This document shows, one piece after another, positions 6,524 through 15,358 of a stretch of DNA of 64,000 nucleotides (position 1 is its first letter; every line of letters begins with the position of its first letter). Source of the stretch: Pseudomonas saponiphila (GTDB lineage Bacteria > Pseudomonadota > Gammaproteobacteria > Pseudomonadales > Pseudomonadaceae); NCBI RefSeq assembly GCF_900105185.1, contig NZ_FNTJ01000001.1, forward strand, positions 2,376,501 to 2,440,500, read 5' to 3'. The notes below the pieces were generated by a model. That model was not told the origin of the DNA. It was given only the letters and a program-made list of their open reading frames with translations, and made no database searches. A program made the position numbers and the translations under genes.

Positions 6524-7811
6524 CATTCCTCAGGCTCAGTTCCTCACGCTGCCCCACAAGTTCCGCGCCTTCGTTGCCGGCTTTGGCTCGGGGAAGACCT
6601 GGGTAGGCTGCTCGGCGCTGAGCAAGCACTTCATGGAGTGGCCCGGCGTCAACGCTGGCTACTTCGCGCCAACCTATCCGCAGATCCGGGACATCTTCTA
6701 TCCGACCATGGATGAGGTGGCCTACGACTGGGGGCTGAAGACCAAGATCAACCAGGCGAACCATGAGGTTCACATCTATAGCGGCCGGCAATGCCGCGGC
6801 ACTGTGATCTGCCGGTCGATGGAGAAGCCGCAGACCATTGTCGGCTTCAAGATCGGCCACGCCTTGGTGGATGAACTGGACGTGCTGACGTCGATCAAGG
6901 CTCAGCAGGCCTGGCGCAAGATCATTGCCCGGATGCGCTACAACCTGACGGGCCTGAAGAACGGGGTAGATGTCACCACGACGCCTGAGGGCTTCAAGTT
7001 CGTCTTCCAGCAGTTCGTGAAGCAGCTGCGCGACAAGCCGGCGCTCAAGGAGATGTATGGCCTGGTCCAGGCCAGCACCTTCGACAACGAGCTGAACCTG
7101 CCCGACGACTACATCCCATCGCTGATGGAGTCGTACCCTGAGCAGCTGATCAGGGCCTATCTGAACGGCCAGTTCGTCAACTTGACCTCGGGCTCGATCT
7201 ACCACGCCTACGACCGCAAGTTGAACCAGTGCTTCGACACGGTCCAGGCTGGCGAGCCGCTGTTTATCGGTATGGACTTCAACGTCGGCAAGATGGCCGC
7301 GATCACCCACGTCAAACGCGACCAGGGGCTGCCCAGGGCGGTCGATGAGCTGATCGACGGTTACGACACGCCGGACATGATCCGCCGCATCAAGGAGCGC
7401 TACTGGCAGCACGACGGTAACGACTTCAAGAAAACGTGCGAGATCAGGATCTACCCGGACGCCTCGGGCGACTCGCGCAAATCGGTCAACGCCAGCATGA
7501 CGGACATTGCCATGCTCAAGCAGGCCGGCTTCTCGGTCATCGCTCCAGCGGCCAACCCGCCGGTAAAGGACCGGATCAACGCCATGAACGCCATGTTCTG
7601 CAATGCCCAGGGCGAACGGCGTTACCTGGTGAACCCCTTTACCTGTCCGACCTACGCCGACGGCCTGGAACAACAGGTATGGGCATCCAATGGTGAACCT
7701 GACAAGTCACAAGGAAACGACCACGCCAACGACGGCGGCGGTTACTTCATTCACCGCGAGTACCCGATCATCAAACCGGTCACTGCAATTAAAATGGGAT
7801 ACGCCCGATGA
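6510..7811 (+). CDS. Terminase large subunit
   Basis: A 433-aa packaging motor. I choose ATG 6510 because GAGGAAG lies 6 bases upstream; a Met 15 bases earlier lacks a site. Walker A is GFGSGKT (residues 24-30), the Walker B acid pair is in HALVDELDVL (Asp121-Glu122), and a Thr-Thr-Thr-Pro-Glu-Gly coupling motif follows. The C-terminal RNaseH-like nuclease shows GMDFNVG, DASGD and NDHANDGG acids. It cuts concatemeric DNA and pumps it into the prohead at the portal, whose gene overlaps the stop by 4 bases. Confidence 0.92.
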   Translation: MPSLNIPQAQFLTLPHKFRAFVAGFGSGKTWVGCSALSKHFMEWPGVNAGYFAPTYPQIRDIFYPTMDEVAYDWGLKTKINQANHEVHIYSGRQCRGTVICRSMEKPQTIVGFKIGHALVDELDVLTSIKAQQAWRKIIARMRYNLTGLKNGVDVTTTPEGFKFVFQQFVKQLRDKPALKEMYGLVQASTFDNELNLPDDYIPSLMESYPEQLIRAYLNGQFVNLTSGSIYHAYDRKLNQCFDTVQAGEPLFIGMDFNVGKMAAITHVKRDQGLPRAVDELIDGYDTPDMIRRIKERYWQHDGNDFKKTCEIRIYPDASGDSRKSVNASMTDIAMLKQAGFSVIAPAANPPVKDRINAMNAMFCNAQGERRYLVNPFTCPTYADGLEQQVWASNGEPDKSQGNDHANDGGGYFIHREYPIIKPVTAIKMGYAR

Positions 7812-9226
7812 GCAACGACGTCTCCTTCAAACGGGCGGACTACATCGAGGCCCTGGGCCGATGGGCAACAGTGCGCGATGTGTGTGCCGGCCAGCATCGG
7901 GTTGTCGACCGGCTGCCGTACATCAACGCGCATGACAAGTCGCCGGAGAACCAAGACCGGAACCGGGCCTACCGCGAGCGAGCAGTGTTCAAAAACGCCA
8001 CCGGGCACACCCGAAACGGGTTGCTGGGCCTGGCGTTCCACAAAGACCCGACACTGGCGGTGTCGAAGAAGCTGGAGTACCTGCAGGACAACGCCAATGG
8101 CTCCGGCGTGAGCATCTACCAGCACTCCCAGGGCACGCTTGAGAAGGTGCTGGAGGCGGGTCGGCATGGCCTCTATGTCGACTATCACCAGGACGACGGC
8201 ATCGGTGGCCACTCGGTGATCCTGTCCTACTGCGCTGAAGACATCATCAACTGGCGTACCGGGATGGTGAATGGTCACAGCGTGTTGACCCTGGTGGTGC
8301 TGCGAGAAGCGCCGGAGGAGGAAGACGGCTTCGGCTTCAAGGTGATTGAGCAGTATCGAGAGCTGGCATTGGAGCCCGATGGCTTCGTCTGTCGGGTCTG
8401 GCGGCGATCTGGACCGAAAGGCGGCGGCCCGCTGGCGATCGTTGAGGAGTTCAGGCCTGAAGGTGGCACCGGGCGCCTCAAAGAGATCCCGTTCACCTTC
8501 GTCGGCGCCCAGAACAATGATCCGAGCATTGATGAATCGCCGCTCTACGACATCGCCATGATCAACCTGGGCCACTACCGGAACAGTGCCGACTATGAAG
8601 ACAGCGTCTTCTGGTGCGGCCAGGCTCAGCCGTGGATCTCCGGCTTGGATGAGCAGTGGCGCGACTGGATGGAGAAGAACGGCGTCTATGTGGGCTCCAG
8701 GGCGCCGATGATGCTGCCTGCTGGTGGTTCCTTCGGGTACGCACAGCCTCTACCCAACACTCTGGTCAAGGAGGCCATGGCCGACAAAAACCAGATGATG
8801 ATCGAGTTGGGTGCTCGCATGGTCGTGGCGTCTCTATCGTCCAAGACGGCAACCGAGGCCCGCGGCGATCAGTCTGCATCGACCTCTGTCCTTGCCGGGT
8901 GCGTGGCCAACGTCAGTGAGGCCTACACCAGGGCGCTCATGTGGTGCTGCGCGTACATGGGCATCACTGACAAGAAGGTCGCTTACCAGGTCAACCAAGA
9001 GTTCGTGGAACTGACAGCAGATCCGCAGATGATCACCGCGCTCGTTGGGCTCTGGCAGAACGGCGGGTTTGCGAAGGCTGACCTGCGAGCCTACTTGCGC
9101 AAGCTGGGGCTGATCGCTCCTGAGCGCACGGACCTGCAGATCGATGGCGAGCTGCAGGAGCAGGGCGACGGCCTGGGCCTGGACGACGAGGACGAACCCA
9201 ATGGCGGCAAACCAAGCAATCCTTGA
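7808..9226 (+). CDS. Portal protein (DUF4055 family)
   Basis: A 472-aa protein coupled to the terminase stop (ATGA). It has the DUF4055 pattern: an N-terminal helical wing with VDRLPYINAHDKSPENQDRN, a conserved FTFVGAQNNDPSIDESPLYD centre, and a long C-terminal helix with MADKNQMMIELGARM. Portals form the dodecameric ring through which DNA is packaged and ejected. The acidic C-terminus (ELQEQGDGLGLDDEDE) overlaps the next gene. Size and position fit well. Confidence 0.88.
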   Translation: MSNDVSFKRADYIEALGRWATVRDVCAGQHRVVDRLPYINAHDKSPENQDRNRAYRERAVFKNATGHTRNGLLGLAFHKDPTLAVSKKLEYLQDNANGSGVSIYQHSQGTLEKVLEAGRHGLYVDYHQDDGIGGHSVILSYCAEDIINWRTGMVNGHSVLTLVVLREAPEEEDGFGFKVIEQYRELALEPDGFVCRVWRRSGPKGGGPLAIVEEFRPEGGTGRLKEIPFTFVGAQNNDPSIDESPLYDIAMINLGHYRNSADYEDSVFWCGQAQPWISGLDEQWRDWMEKNGVYVGSRAPMMLPAGGSFGYAQPLPNTLVKEAMADKNQMMIELGARMVVASLSSKTATEARGDQSASTSVLAGCVANVSEAYTRALMWCCAYMGITDKKVAYQVNQEFVELTADPQMITALVGLWQNGGFAKADLRAYLRKLGLIAPERTDLQIDGELQEQGDGLGLDDEDEPNGGKPSNP

Positions 9227-10289
9227 CGCCACGATCCGGCACGCGGTCTTTCTCGAGAAGTTGAAGGCGGGGGAGGTAGGCAAGTTCGCTCCCTTCCTCA
9301 AGGAGATTGATCGCTCGATCCGGGATCAGCTCACCCGGTCGGACCTGACCGAGTACAACGTCAAGCGCCTGGAAACGCTGCTGAAGGAGGTCGATAGCCT
9401 GCTGCTGGGCATCTTCGACCGCTACAGCGCGCAACTGAACCTCGACCTGGTGGACATTGCCAACTATGAGGCGGAGTTCGAAGCCGCCAGCCTTGCCCGG
9501 TCCGCGCCGGTTGGCGTATCGCTGGATGTGGCGGCGCCCACTGTTGCCGCTGTTCGTACTGCGGTCCTGACAAAACCGCTCAGTGTGCGCGGCACCGGTG
9601 GCGGGAAGCTGCTGAAGGCCTTCATCAAGAGCTGGACCACTGCCGAGCGCGAGCGCGTCACAGGCACGATCCGGCAGGGCTTCTTCGAAGGGCAGACGAA
9701 CTTCCAGATCATCCGTAACATCCGCGGTACCAAGGCGGCCGGCTACAAGGACGGCATCCTGGCCACAACCAGCCGCAATGCCAGCACTGTCGTTCACACC
9801 GCGATTCAGCATGTGTCATCTCAGGCGCGCATGGAGGTGGCCAAGGCCAACACGGACATTGTGTCCGAGGTTGAGATGGTCGCCACGCTGGATAGCAAGA
9901 CCAGCCAGACCTGCCGATCGATGGACAAGCGGCGGTTTCCGGTTGACTCCGGTCCCAGGCCGCCGTTTCACCCGAACTGCCGGACGTCCTTCGTTCTCAT
10001 CACCAAACTGAGCGCGGTATTCGCCAAGGGTGCTACCCGGGCCTCTGTCGGTGATGACGGACCCAAGCAGGTCAGCGCAGGCTTGGACTACTACCAGTGG
10101 CTTCAGCAGCAGCCAGCGGCGTTTCAGGACGTGGCAATCGGGCCTGTCCGGGGCAAGTTGTTCCGGGAGGGCGGCTTGACTGTGGAGCGGTTCGCAGAGC
10201 TGCAGCTTGATCGCAACTTCGCGCCGCTGACCTTGGTGCAGATGAAGCAGTTGGAGCCGCTGGCGTTTGAGAGGTCAGGTATCACCTAA
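9201..10289 (+). CDS. Minor head protein (Mu F / SPP1 gp7 family)
   Basis: A 362-aa protein. ATG 9201 lies inside the end of the portal gene, with a weak GAGG site; an upstream in-frame start at 9144 would overlap more and looks spurious. The C-terminal half (residues about 180-275) has the signature SRNASTVVHTAIQHVSSQAR, then VATLDSKTSQTCRSMDKRRF and PFHPNCRTS, with the conserved Thr-Cys and His-Pro-Asn-Cys pair. These proteins sit inside the capsid near the portal and may be ejected with DNA. Its stop meets a convergent accessory gene. Confidence 0.88.
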   Translation: MAANQAILDATIRHAVFLEKLKAGEVGKFAPFLKEIDRSIRDQLTRSDLTEYNVKRLETLLKEVDSLLLGIFDRYSAQLNLDLVDIANYEAEFEAASLARSAPVGVSLDVAAPTVAAVRTAVLTKPLSVRGTGGGKLLKAFIKSWTTAERERVTGTIRQGFFEGQTNFQIIRNIRGTKAAGYKDGILATTSRNASTVVHTAIQHVSSQARMEVAKANTDIVSEVEMVATLDSKTSQTCRSMDKRRFPVDSGPRPPFHPNCRTSFVLITKLSAVFAKGATRASVGDDGPKQVSAGLDYYQWLQQQPAAFQDVAIGPVRGKLFREGGLTVERFAELQLDRNFAPLTLVQMKQLEPLAFERSGIT

Positions 10290-10804
10290 CCTCGTGAGCT
10301 ACACGCTGTGCGCTGCTTTTCAAAGGTATCCATTTCATCAAAGAAAAATTTAAAGAGGTCATAGTTGTCGCTTTTGAGCTCTTTCAATATGGCAGCTTTT
10401 TCTTCTTTAGATTTGGCGTTCATGCGCTGGCTGATGGAGTCTCCCGCCATTACTGCGGCCAATCCAAATCTGAGAGGCGCGTTTACGGAAAGCTCTTGAG
10501 CAGCGGCAATGGCCTTTGCGCCTGCGTTGTAGTAGTCATCGATATTGAAATTTGGATTCTCCGACGTCACAAGCCACTCGGCATTCAGCGCCAGAAACTT
10601 GCCGGTTTTTTCCCTAAGTTCATTCTCTTGTTGGTCAATCTTTCTGATGCAGCTTTCTGTGGTGGATAAGCGCAATGCTCGCTCTGAGGAATACCAAGTC
10701 AGAGCGGTGGCAAGAAGTGCCGCGAATGCAGCAATTCCGGCCGCAAATATCGCCTCGGGGACGCGACCTTTTTTTATTGGTGAGTGTGCGTGCTTTTCCG
10801 TCAT
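10286..10804 (-). CDS. Counter-oriented single-span membrane protein (moron)
   Basis: A 172-aa protein encoded against the late operon, overlapping the minor head stop by 4 bases. A basic N-terminus is followed by one membrane span (residues about 18-38, rich in Ala, Ile, Leu) and then a charged helical domain with several Lys-Glu-rich stretches and a Cys near each end. It looks like an inner-membrane anchor with a long soluble domain. Opposite orientation and lower GC suggest it is expressed in the lysogen. Superinfection exclusion or defence are possible roles, but no family is recognised. Confidence 0.65.
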   Translation of the reverse strand: MTEKHAHSPIKKGRVPEAIFAAGIAAFAALLATALTWYSSERALRLSTTESCIRKIDQQENELREKTGKFLALNAEWLVTSENPNFNIDDYYNAGAKAIAAAQELSVNAPLRFGLAAVMAGDSISQRMNAKSKEEKAAILKELKSDNYDLFKFFFDEMDTFEKQRTACSSRG

Positions 10805-10882
10805 ACGGATTCCTTGACTATGAACTGCTCATTTGATCGCAATGAGATCTAACTGATCTTAACGACCTCGACCTGAAAACCA

Positions 10883-10907
10883 ACCCGCTCCGGCGGGTTT
10901 TTTTATG
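10883..10907 (+). terminator. Terminator-linker before the scaffold gene
   Basis: ACCCGC, loop TCCG, GCGGGT and a run of T, then ATGCCTG. It lies between the counter-oriented accessory gene and the scaffold gene and belongs to the repeated linker family of this prophage. Confidence 0.65.
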
Positions 10908-10947
10908 CCTGCAAAGCGGGCAACACATACCCAAGGGGTGCATCAAC

Positions 10948-11676
10948 GTGGCAGAAGAAAACGAAATCGACCTGGAAAACCCGGCAGTCAAGGCCGCTAT
11001 CGCGACTGCTGTTGAGGCATCCGTTTCCGGGTTGAAAACCAAGAACTCCGAGCTGCTGGGCAAGCTGAAGGAAACCACCGGCAAGCTGACCCAGTTTGAA
11101 ACCCAGTTCGAAGGCATCGACATCGACGCCGTCAAAGGACTGCTGAGTCGGGCCGGCCAGGATGAGGAGACCAAGCTGCTGACTGAAGGCAAGGTGGACG
11201 AAGTCTTCAACCGTCGCACCGAGCGCCTGCGTGGCGACTACGACAAGCAACTGAAGACTGTCACCGCGCGTGCCGAGAAGGCCGAGGCCTTCGCTGCCAA
11301 ATTCCAGGGCAAGGTCCTGGGCGATTCGGTACGCGGCGCAGCGCTGAAGGCCGGCGCTCTCCCTGAAGCAACCGACGACATCATCCTGCGCGCCAAAGGC
11401 GTGTTCACCCTGAACGAGGAGGGCGAAGCTGTTGCTGTTGATGAATCTGGCGAGGTCATCCTCGGCAAGGACGGCAAGACCCCTCTGACACCACTCGAAT
11501 GGGCGGAGTCTCTGCGCGAAAGCGCACCTCACCTGTGGCCAAGGGCTTCAGGTACACAAGCCCCGGGCGGGGGTAGCGGCCAGGCTGCATTCAAGCGCTC
11601 CGAAATGACCGCCGAGCAGAAGCGCGACTACCAGCGCAAGCACGGCCAAACCGCATACCTCGCATTGCCCAAGTAA
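10948..11676 (+). CDS. Capsid scaffolding protein
   Basis: A 242-aa protein with a GTG start at 10948 and AAGGGG 9 bases upstream. Residues about 15-130 are a long charged coiled coil; the C-terminal 40 residues are Gly/Lys/Arg-rich (AAFKRSEMTAEQKRDYQRKH), typical of scaffolds that bind the inner face of the coat. It directly precedes the major capsid gene. Scaffolds direct prohead assembly and leave before packaging. No protease motif is visible. Confidence 0.82.
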   Translation: MAEENEIDLENPAVKAAIATAVEASVSGLKTKNSELLGKLKETTGKLTQFETQFEGIDIDAVKGLLSRAGQDEETKLLTEGKVDEVFNRRTERLRGDYDKQLKTVTARAEKAEAFAAKFQGKVLGDSVRGAALKAGALPEATDDIILRAKGVFTLNEEGEAVAVDESGEVILGKDGKTPLTPLEWAESLRESAPHLWPRASGTQAPGGGSGQAAFKRSEMTAEQKRDYQRKHGQTAYLALPK

Positions 11677-11688
11677 GGGGATACACCC

Positions 11689-12639
11689 ATGCCAACCACT
11701 GTTAACAGCGACCTGATCATCTACAACGATGAGGCGCAGACCGCATACCTGGAGCGTGTCCAGGACAATCTGGACGTGTTCAACGCATCCTCCAATGGTG
11801 CGATCGTCCTCGACAACGAGCTGATCGAAGGTGACTTCCGCAAGCGCGCCTTCTACAAGATCGGCGGCTCGCTGGAACACCGCGACGTGAACTCCACCGG
11901 CAAGGTGACCGCCAAGAAGATCGGCGCCGGCGAAGCTGTGGGCGTTAAGGCGCCATGGAAGTACGGCCCGTACCAGACCACCGAAGAGGCGTTCAAGCGT
12001 CGCGGCCGTCCGGTGGATGAGTTCTCTCAGATCATCGGCGCCGACGTGGCTGACGCGACTCTGGAAGGTTTCATCCAGTACGCCACTGCTGCCCTGCGGG
12101 CGTCGATTGGCTCCAACGCCGGGATGGTGGTCACTGCCAACATCGAAACCGACGGCAAAAAGACCCTGACGCGCGGCATGCGCAAGTTCGGTGACAAGTT
12201 CGGCCGAATTGCTCTGTGGGTCATGCACTCCAGCGCCTACTTCGACATCGTCGACGAGGCCATCACCAACAAGATCTACGAAGAAGCCGGCGTCGTGATC
12301 TACGGCGGCCTGCCGGGCACCCTCGGCAAGCCGGTACTGGTAACCGACACCGCGCCTGCGGACGTGATCTTCGGTCTGCTGCCGAATGCTGTGGTCATCA
12401 CCGAATCCCAGGCCCCGGGCTTCCGCTCGTATCCAGTGAACGATGAAGAAAACCTGGGCATCGGCTACCGCGCCGAAGGCACCGTGAACATCGATGTTCT
12501 GGGCTACAGCTGGAAAGAGTCTGCTGGTGGTGCCAACCCAACCCTGGCCGCCGTAGGCTCGGCAGCCAACTGGGTCAAGCACGCTGACAGCAACAAGGTC
12601 ACCGCCGGCGTAATGATTACGCTGACCACTAAGCCCTGA
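11689..12639 (+). CDS. Major capsid protein
   Basis: A 316-aa protein right after the scaffold gene, with GGGG about 8 bases before ATG. The layout matches HK97-fold coats of this phage type: an N-arm, an E-loop region (residues about 60-110, FKRRGRPVDEFSQIIGADVA), a central domain with WVMHSSAYFDIVDEA, and a C-terminal GGLPGTLGKPVLVTD segment. It forms the icosahedral shell. There is no sign of a cleaved N-terminal delta domain, in line with a separate scaffold. Confidence 0.9.
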   Translation: MPTTVNSDLIIYNDEAQTAYLERVQDNLDVFNASSNGAIVLDNELIEGDFRKRAFYKIGGSLEHRDVNSTGKVTAKKIGAGEAVGVKAPWKYGPYQTTEEAFKRRGRPVDEFSQIIGADVADATLEGFIQYATAALRASIGSNAGMVVTANIETDGKKTLTRGMRKFGDKFGRIALWVMHSSAYFDIVDEAITNKIYEEAGVVIYGGLPGTLGKPVLVTDTAPADVIFGLLPNAVVITESQAPGFRSYPVNDEENLGIGYRAEGTVNIDVLGYSWKESAGGANPTLAAVGSAANWVKHADSNKVTAGVMITLTTKP

Positions 12640-12684
12640 TAGCCACCCTGGAAGCGGTCAGCGATGGCCGCTACGGAGATTTCC

Positions 12685-13275
12685 ATGGAACTGATTTACA
12701 CGAACCAGCTTGAAGGCTTCGACCCGGACAAGCGCTACCGGACTGCAAGTCTGTTTCGCGGTATCGAGCGCGATGCGACGGCAGTGGTGGTCGTCGGCGA
12801 CTATCCGGACATTATCGCTGCCTATGAGGCTGCCGGTGTTGATGTGTCGGTTGTCGAGGCCTCGGCCGTACCTGTCCCAAGCGCCAAGGCACCTGCATCT
12901 GGTGAGCTGGCAGACGAAGTTGCAAAGCTGCGAGCTGAAAATGGCGCGGTCATTCTCCTGCTTGATGGTCTGGATGCTGGCGAAATCCAGCAACCCAGGT
13001 CTGGCGAGCTGGCGACCCGCCTGTTTGAATCGCTGGGCATCATCCATGCCTCAGTCGGTGAGCTGACAACTGAGCGTGACGGCCTGCTACTGACTGTCGA
13101 TGCGCTGCGCGGTGAGCTCGAGACTTTGAAGAAAGCGGCCCCTGCGGCGCCGCATGACGAGGCTGGCGAAATCGCGGCTCTGAAGGCCAAGCTCGACGCT
13201 GCAGGTGTGCAGTACCGGGCCAACGCCTCCAAAGAATCGCTTGAAAAGCTCGTTGCCGAGCTGCCCAAGGCCTGA
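12685..13275 (+). CDS. Head-associated protein with C-terminal HeH/LEM-like domain
   Basis: A 196-aa protein. ATG 12685 has GGAG 6 bases upstream; ATG 12664 does not. Residues about 1-55 form a small alpha/beta domain, 60-150 are low-complexity and coiled coil, and 160-190 (AALKAKLDAAGVQYRANAS) match the helix-extended-loop-helix motif common in phage head-fibre or head-completion proteins. It follows the major capsid gene, where decoration or neck proteins usually lie. Exact role unknown. Confidence 0.6.
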   Translation: MELIYTNQLEGFDPDKRYRTASLFRGIERDATAVVVVGDYPDIIAAYEAAGVDVSVVEASAVPVPSAKAPASGELADEVAKLRAENGAVILLLDGLDAGEIQQPRSGELATRLFESLGIIHASVGELTTERDGLLLTVDALRGELETLKKAAPAAPHDEAGEIAALKAKLDAAGVQYRANASKESLEKLVAELPKA

Positions 13276-13334
13276 TACTGCTGGCTGCCGGTGATCCGGC
13301 GGCCAATCCTCCACCCATTCCAGCGAGTTGACGT

Positions 13335-13838
13335 ATGACACTCATCATCGAGGACGGCACCGGGAAGCCTGACGCCGAAAGCTACGCATCCGCCGAGGAT
13401 CTGGCCATGTACGCCGTGAAATTCGGCGTCACCATCCCTGTGGAAGTGCCTGCACAAGAAGCGCTTCTTCGCCGGGCCGCCTTGGCAATGGATGGCATGA
13501 CCTGGAAGGGGCGCAGGACCAGCAGCGAGCAGGCTCTGGCTTGGCCGCGCCGGGAAGTGCTGCTGGATCAGGAGATCAAGCCCAACAACTACCTGCCGGC
13601 TCGGATCCAGTACGGCCAGATGGCTCTGGCTGCCGAGATCCATCAGGACGATGTTGACCCGATCGAGAAGCGCAAAGGCGCGGTAACCCTGGAGCGTGTC
13701 GAAGGGGCGGTAACCCGCGAGTACGCCACCATCCCGAACACCAGCGGCCGTCTGTTGCCAGCGGCGCCGGACCGGCCGAGCGCCACGCAGTTTGCGGACT
13801 ATCTCCAGAAGCGCGGGCTGTTTGCAGTGCGCGCATAG
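13335..13838 (+). CDS. Head-tail connector (DnaT-like ssDNA-binding domain family)
   Basis: A 167-aa protein whose N-terminus (LIIEDGTGKPDAESYASAED), WKGRRTSSEQALAWPRREV block and YATIPNTSGRLLP stretch follow the phage family that databases name DnaT-like. In head-tail order it occupies the adaptor position (HK97 gp6-like). I favour a connector role from synteny; DNA binding is not shown by the sequence. Confidence 0.7.
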   Translation: MTLIIEDGTGKPDAESYASAEDLAMYAVKFGVTIPVEVPAQEALLRRAALAMDGMTWKGRRTSSEQALAWPRREVLLDQEIKPNNYLPARIQYGQMALAAEIHQDDVDPIEKRKGAVTLERVEGAVTREYATIPNTSGRLLPAAPDRPSATQFADYLQKRGLFAVRA

Positions 13839-13854
13839 TTGAAACGGAGCCACC

Positions 13855-14223
13855 ATGGCCTTCTACGACGAAATGACTGTGATGGCTCTGGAGATGATCA
13901 CAGAGTTCGGCCAGCCTGTAACCATCCGCAACATCAAGCCCGGCGAGTACGACCCTGAGACAGGATCAGCCGGTCCTGACACCATCATCGAGCAGACGGC
14001 CCAGGGCATCCTGCTCGACTTCACAGGCCTGGAGTTCCAGAACAACAGCCTCATCAAGCAGGGCGACAAGAAACTCAAGGTCGCCGCTCAGGGGCTGGAG
14101 TGGGCGCCTGATCTGCTGAACAAGGTGATCATTCAGGGCCGCACTTGGTCCATCGTTCCGCCGCTGAAAGAGATCAACCCCGCCGGTACGCCGATTCTGT
14201 ACGAGCTGCAGGTGCGGTCATGA
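13855..14223 (+). CDS. Head-tail joining protein (stopper-type)
   Basis: A 122-aa mainly beta protein with GGAG 8 bases upstream. It has repeated beta strands and a conserved VIIQGRTWSIVPPLKEINPA near the C-terminus, a pattern shared by small head-closure proteins of siphoviruses. It sits between the adaptor and the gp10-like gene, whose start overlaps its stop by 4 bases. The family name is not recognised with certainty. Confidence 0.65.
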   Translation: MAFYDEMTVMALEMITEFGQPVTIRNIKPGEYDPETGSAGPDTIIEQTAQGILLDFTGLEFQNNSLIKQGDKKLKVAAQGLEWAPDLLNKVIIQGRTWSIVPPLKEINPAGTPILYELQVRS

Positions 14224-14873
14224 ACCGCTACGCCGGCAGGAACGGCAGCTTCGCCGAGAACATCCGCCAGTTCGCTGAGCAGGCCCAGGCCGGCATTGAC
14301 GCCACCTTTCGCGAGATCGTGATCGAGATCGGCAGCAGCGTGATTCGCATGTCTCCGGTGGGCAATCCGGATATCTGGGCGGCCAACGTGGCGCACCGTG
14401 CGGCCAACACGCGGGCGGCTGATGACTACGATTTCAAAGTCTCGGTGCGCAACACGCTGATCAACCTGGACGAAAGCAACTTCACCAAGGCCGGCAAGCT
14501 GCGCCGCGGCGTGAAGTACGCCAAGCCCCTGACCAAGACCGAGCGCGACCAAAACTTCAACGTGAACGGCCTGGTCGCCGGGAAGGACTATGTCGGCGGT
14601 CGCTTCCGGGGGAACTGGCAGTTCTCAATCGATACACCCGCCGACGGCACGCTGGATCAGGTCGACCCTTCTGGCGGCGTGACTCTGGCCAAGCTGCGGC
14701 TGCAGGTCGGGCAGCTGACAGCAGGCCAGACAGCCTACATCGTGAACAACCTGCCTTATGCGGTGCCGCTCGAGTACGGGCACTCCAAGCAGGCCCCCGG
14801 CGGCATGGTCCGGATCACGCTGGCCAGGTTCCAGCAGATCGTCGACGAAGCCATCAGGAACAACCAGGTATGA
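14220..14873 (+). CDS. HK97 gp10-like neck/tail-completion protein
   Basis: A 217-aa protein starting at ATG 14220, coupled to the previous stop. It has long N-terminal helices, a central YVGGRFRGNWQFSID segment, and C-terminal YIVNNLPYAVPLEYGHSKQA followed by GMVRITLARF; that C-terminal Tyr-Gly-His pattern is the hallmark of the gp10 family. The protein joins tails to filled heads. It overlaps the tail terminator gene by 4 bases. Confidence 0.82.
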   Translation: MNRYAGRNGSFAENIRQFAEQAQAGIDATFREIVIEIGSSVIRMSPVGNPDIWAANVAHRAANTRAADDYDFKVSVRNTLINLDESNFTKAGKLRRGVKYAKPLTKTERDQNFNVNGLVAGKDYVGGRFRGNWQFSIDTPADGTLDQVDPSGGVTLAKLRLQVGQLTAGQTAYIVNNLPYAVPLEYGHSKQAPGGMVRITLARFQQIVDEAIRNNQV

Positions 14874-15286
14874 GCCACAACCTCATTGCGTCCATATTCG
14901 AAGCTCGGGTGATCGCCTGGGCGAAAGCCAGGACAACTCCACTGAAAGTGGTTGTCGAGAACGAGGCCTACACGCCAAAGGACGGAGAAACCTACCTCCG
15001 GGTCTACACGCTGCCGGCAGACACTGCGAGCAACACCCTGGGCGGCGATCACCGGCTGTACACCGGCGTCTTCCAGGCCAGCGTGGTAACGCCATCGGGC
15101 AAGCGCCGCGGTCCGGCCGTAGGCCTGGCTGATGAGATCAGCGCGCTGTTTCCGCTGTATGAACGGAACGAGAAGGCCGGTTTGACGGTGATCACCATGA
15201 CGCCACCAGACCAGGGCCCAGGCATTCAGGGTGACACTACCTACACCGTGTCCGTGTCCTTCCAGTACCGCGCCGATACCAACTGA
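14870..15286 (+). CDS. Tail terminator (DUF4128 family)
   Basis: A 138-aa alpha/beta protein. The YLRVYTLPADTASNTLGG segment and the C-terminal TTYTVSVSFQYRADTN strand pair are typical of DUF4128, the lambda gpU-like terminators that cap the tail tube and fix its length together with the tape measure. Position and size fit. Confidence 0.82.
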   Translation: MSHNLIASIFEARVIAWAKARTTPLKVVVENEAYTPKDGETYLRVYTLPADTASNTLGGDHRLYTGVFQASVVTPSGKRRGPAVGLADEISALFPLYERNEKAGLTVITMTPPDQGPGIQGDTTYTVSVSFQYRADTN

Positions 15287-15310
15287 TTCCGCCCATCGGG
15301 CAACCCCACA

Positions 15311-15331
15311 GACCCGCCATTGAGCGGGTTT
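15311..15331 (+). terminator. Weak terminator-like hairpin before the tail tube gene
   Basis: ACCCGC and GCGGGT close a short loop; the T-run is broken (TTTCGTTATTT). It occupies the same place as the other linker hairpins but lacks the TGCCTG box. Confidence 0.4.
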
Positions 15332-15358
15332 CGTTATTTCTGAAGAGAGGAAACACCC

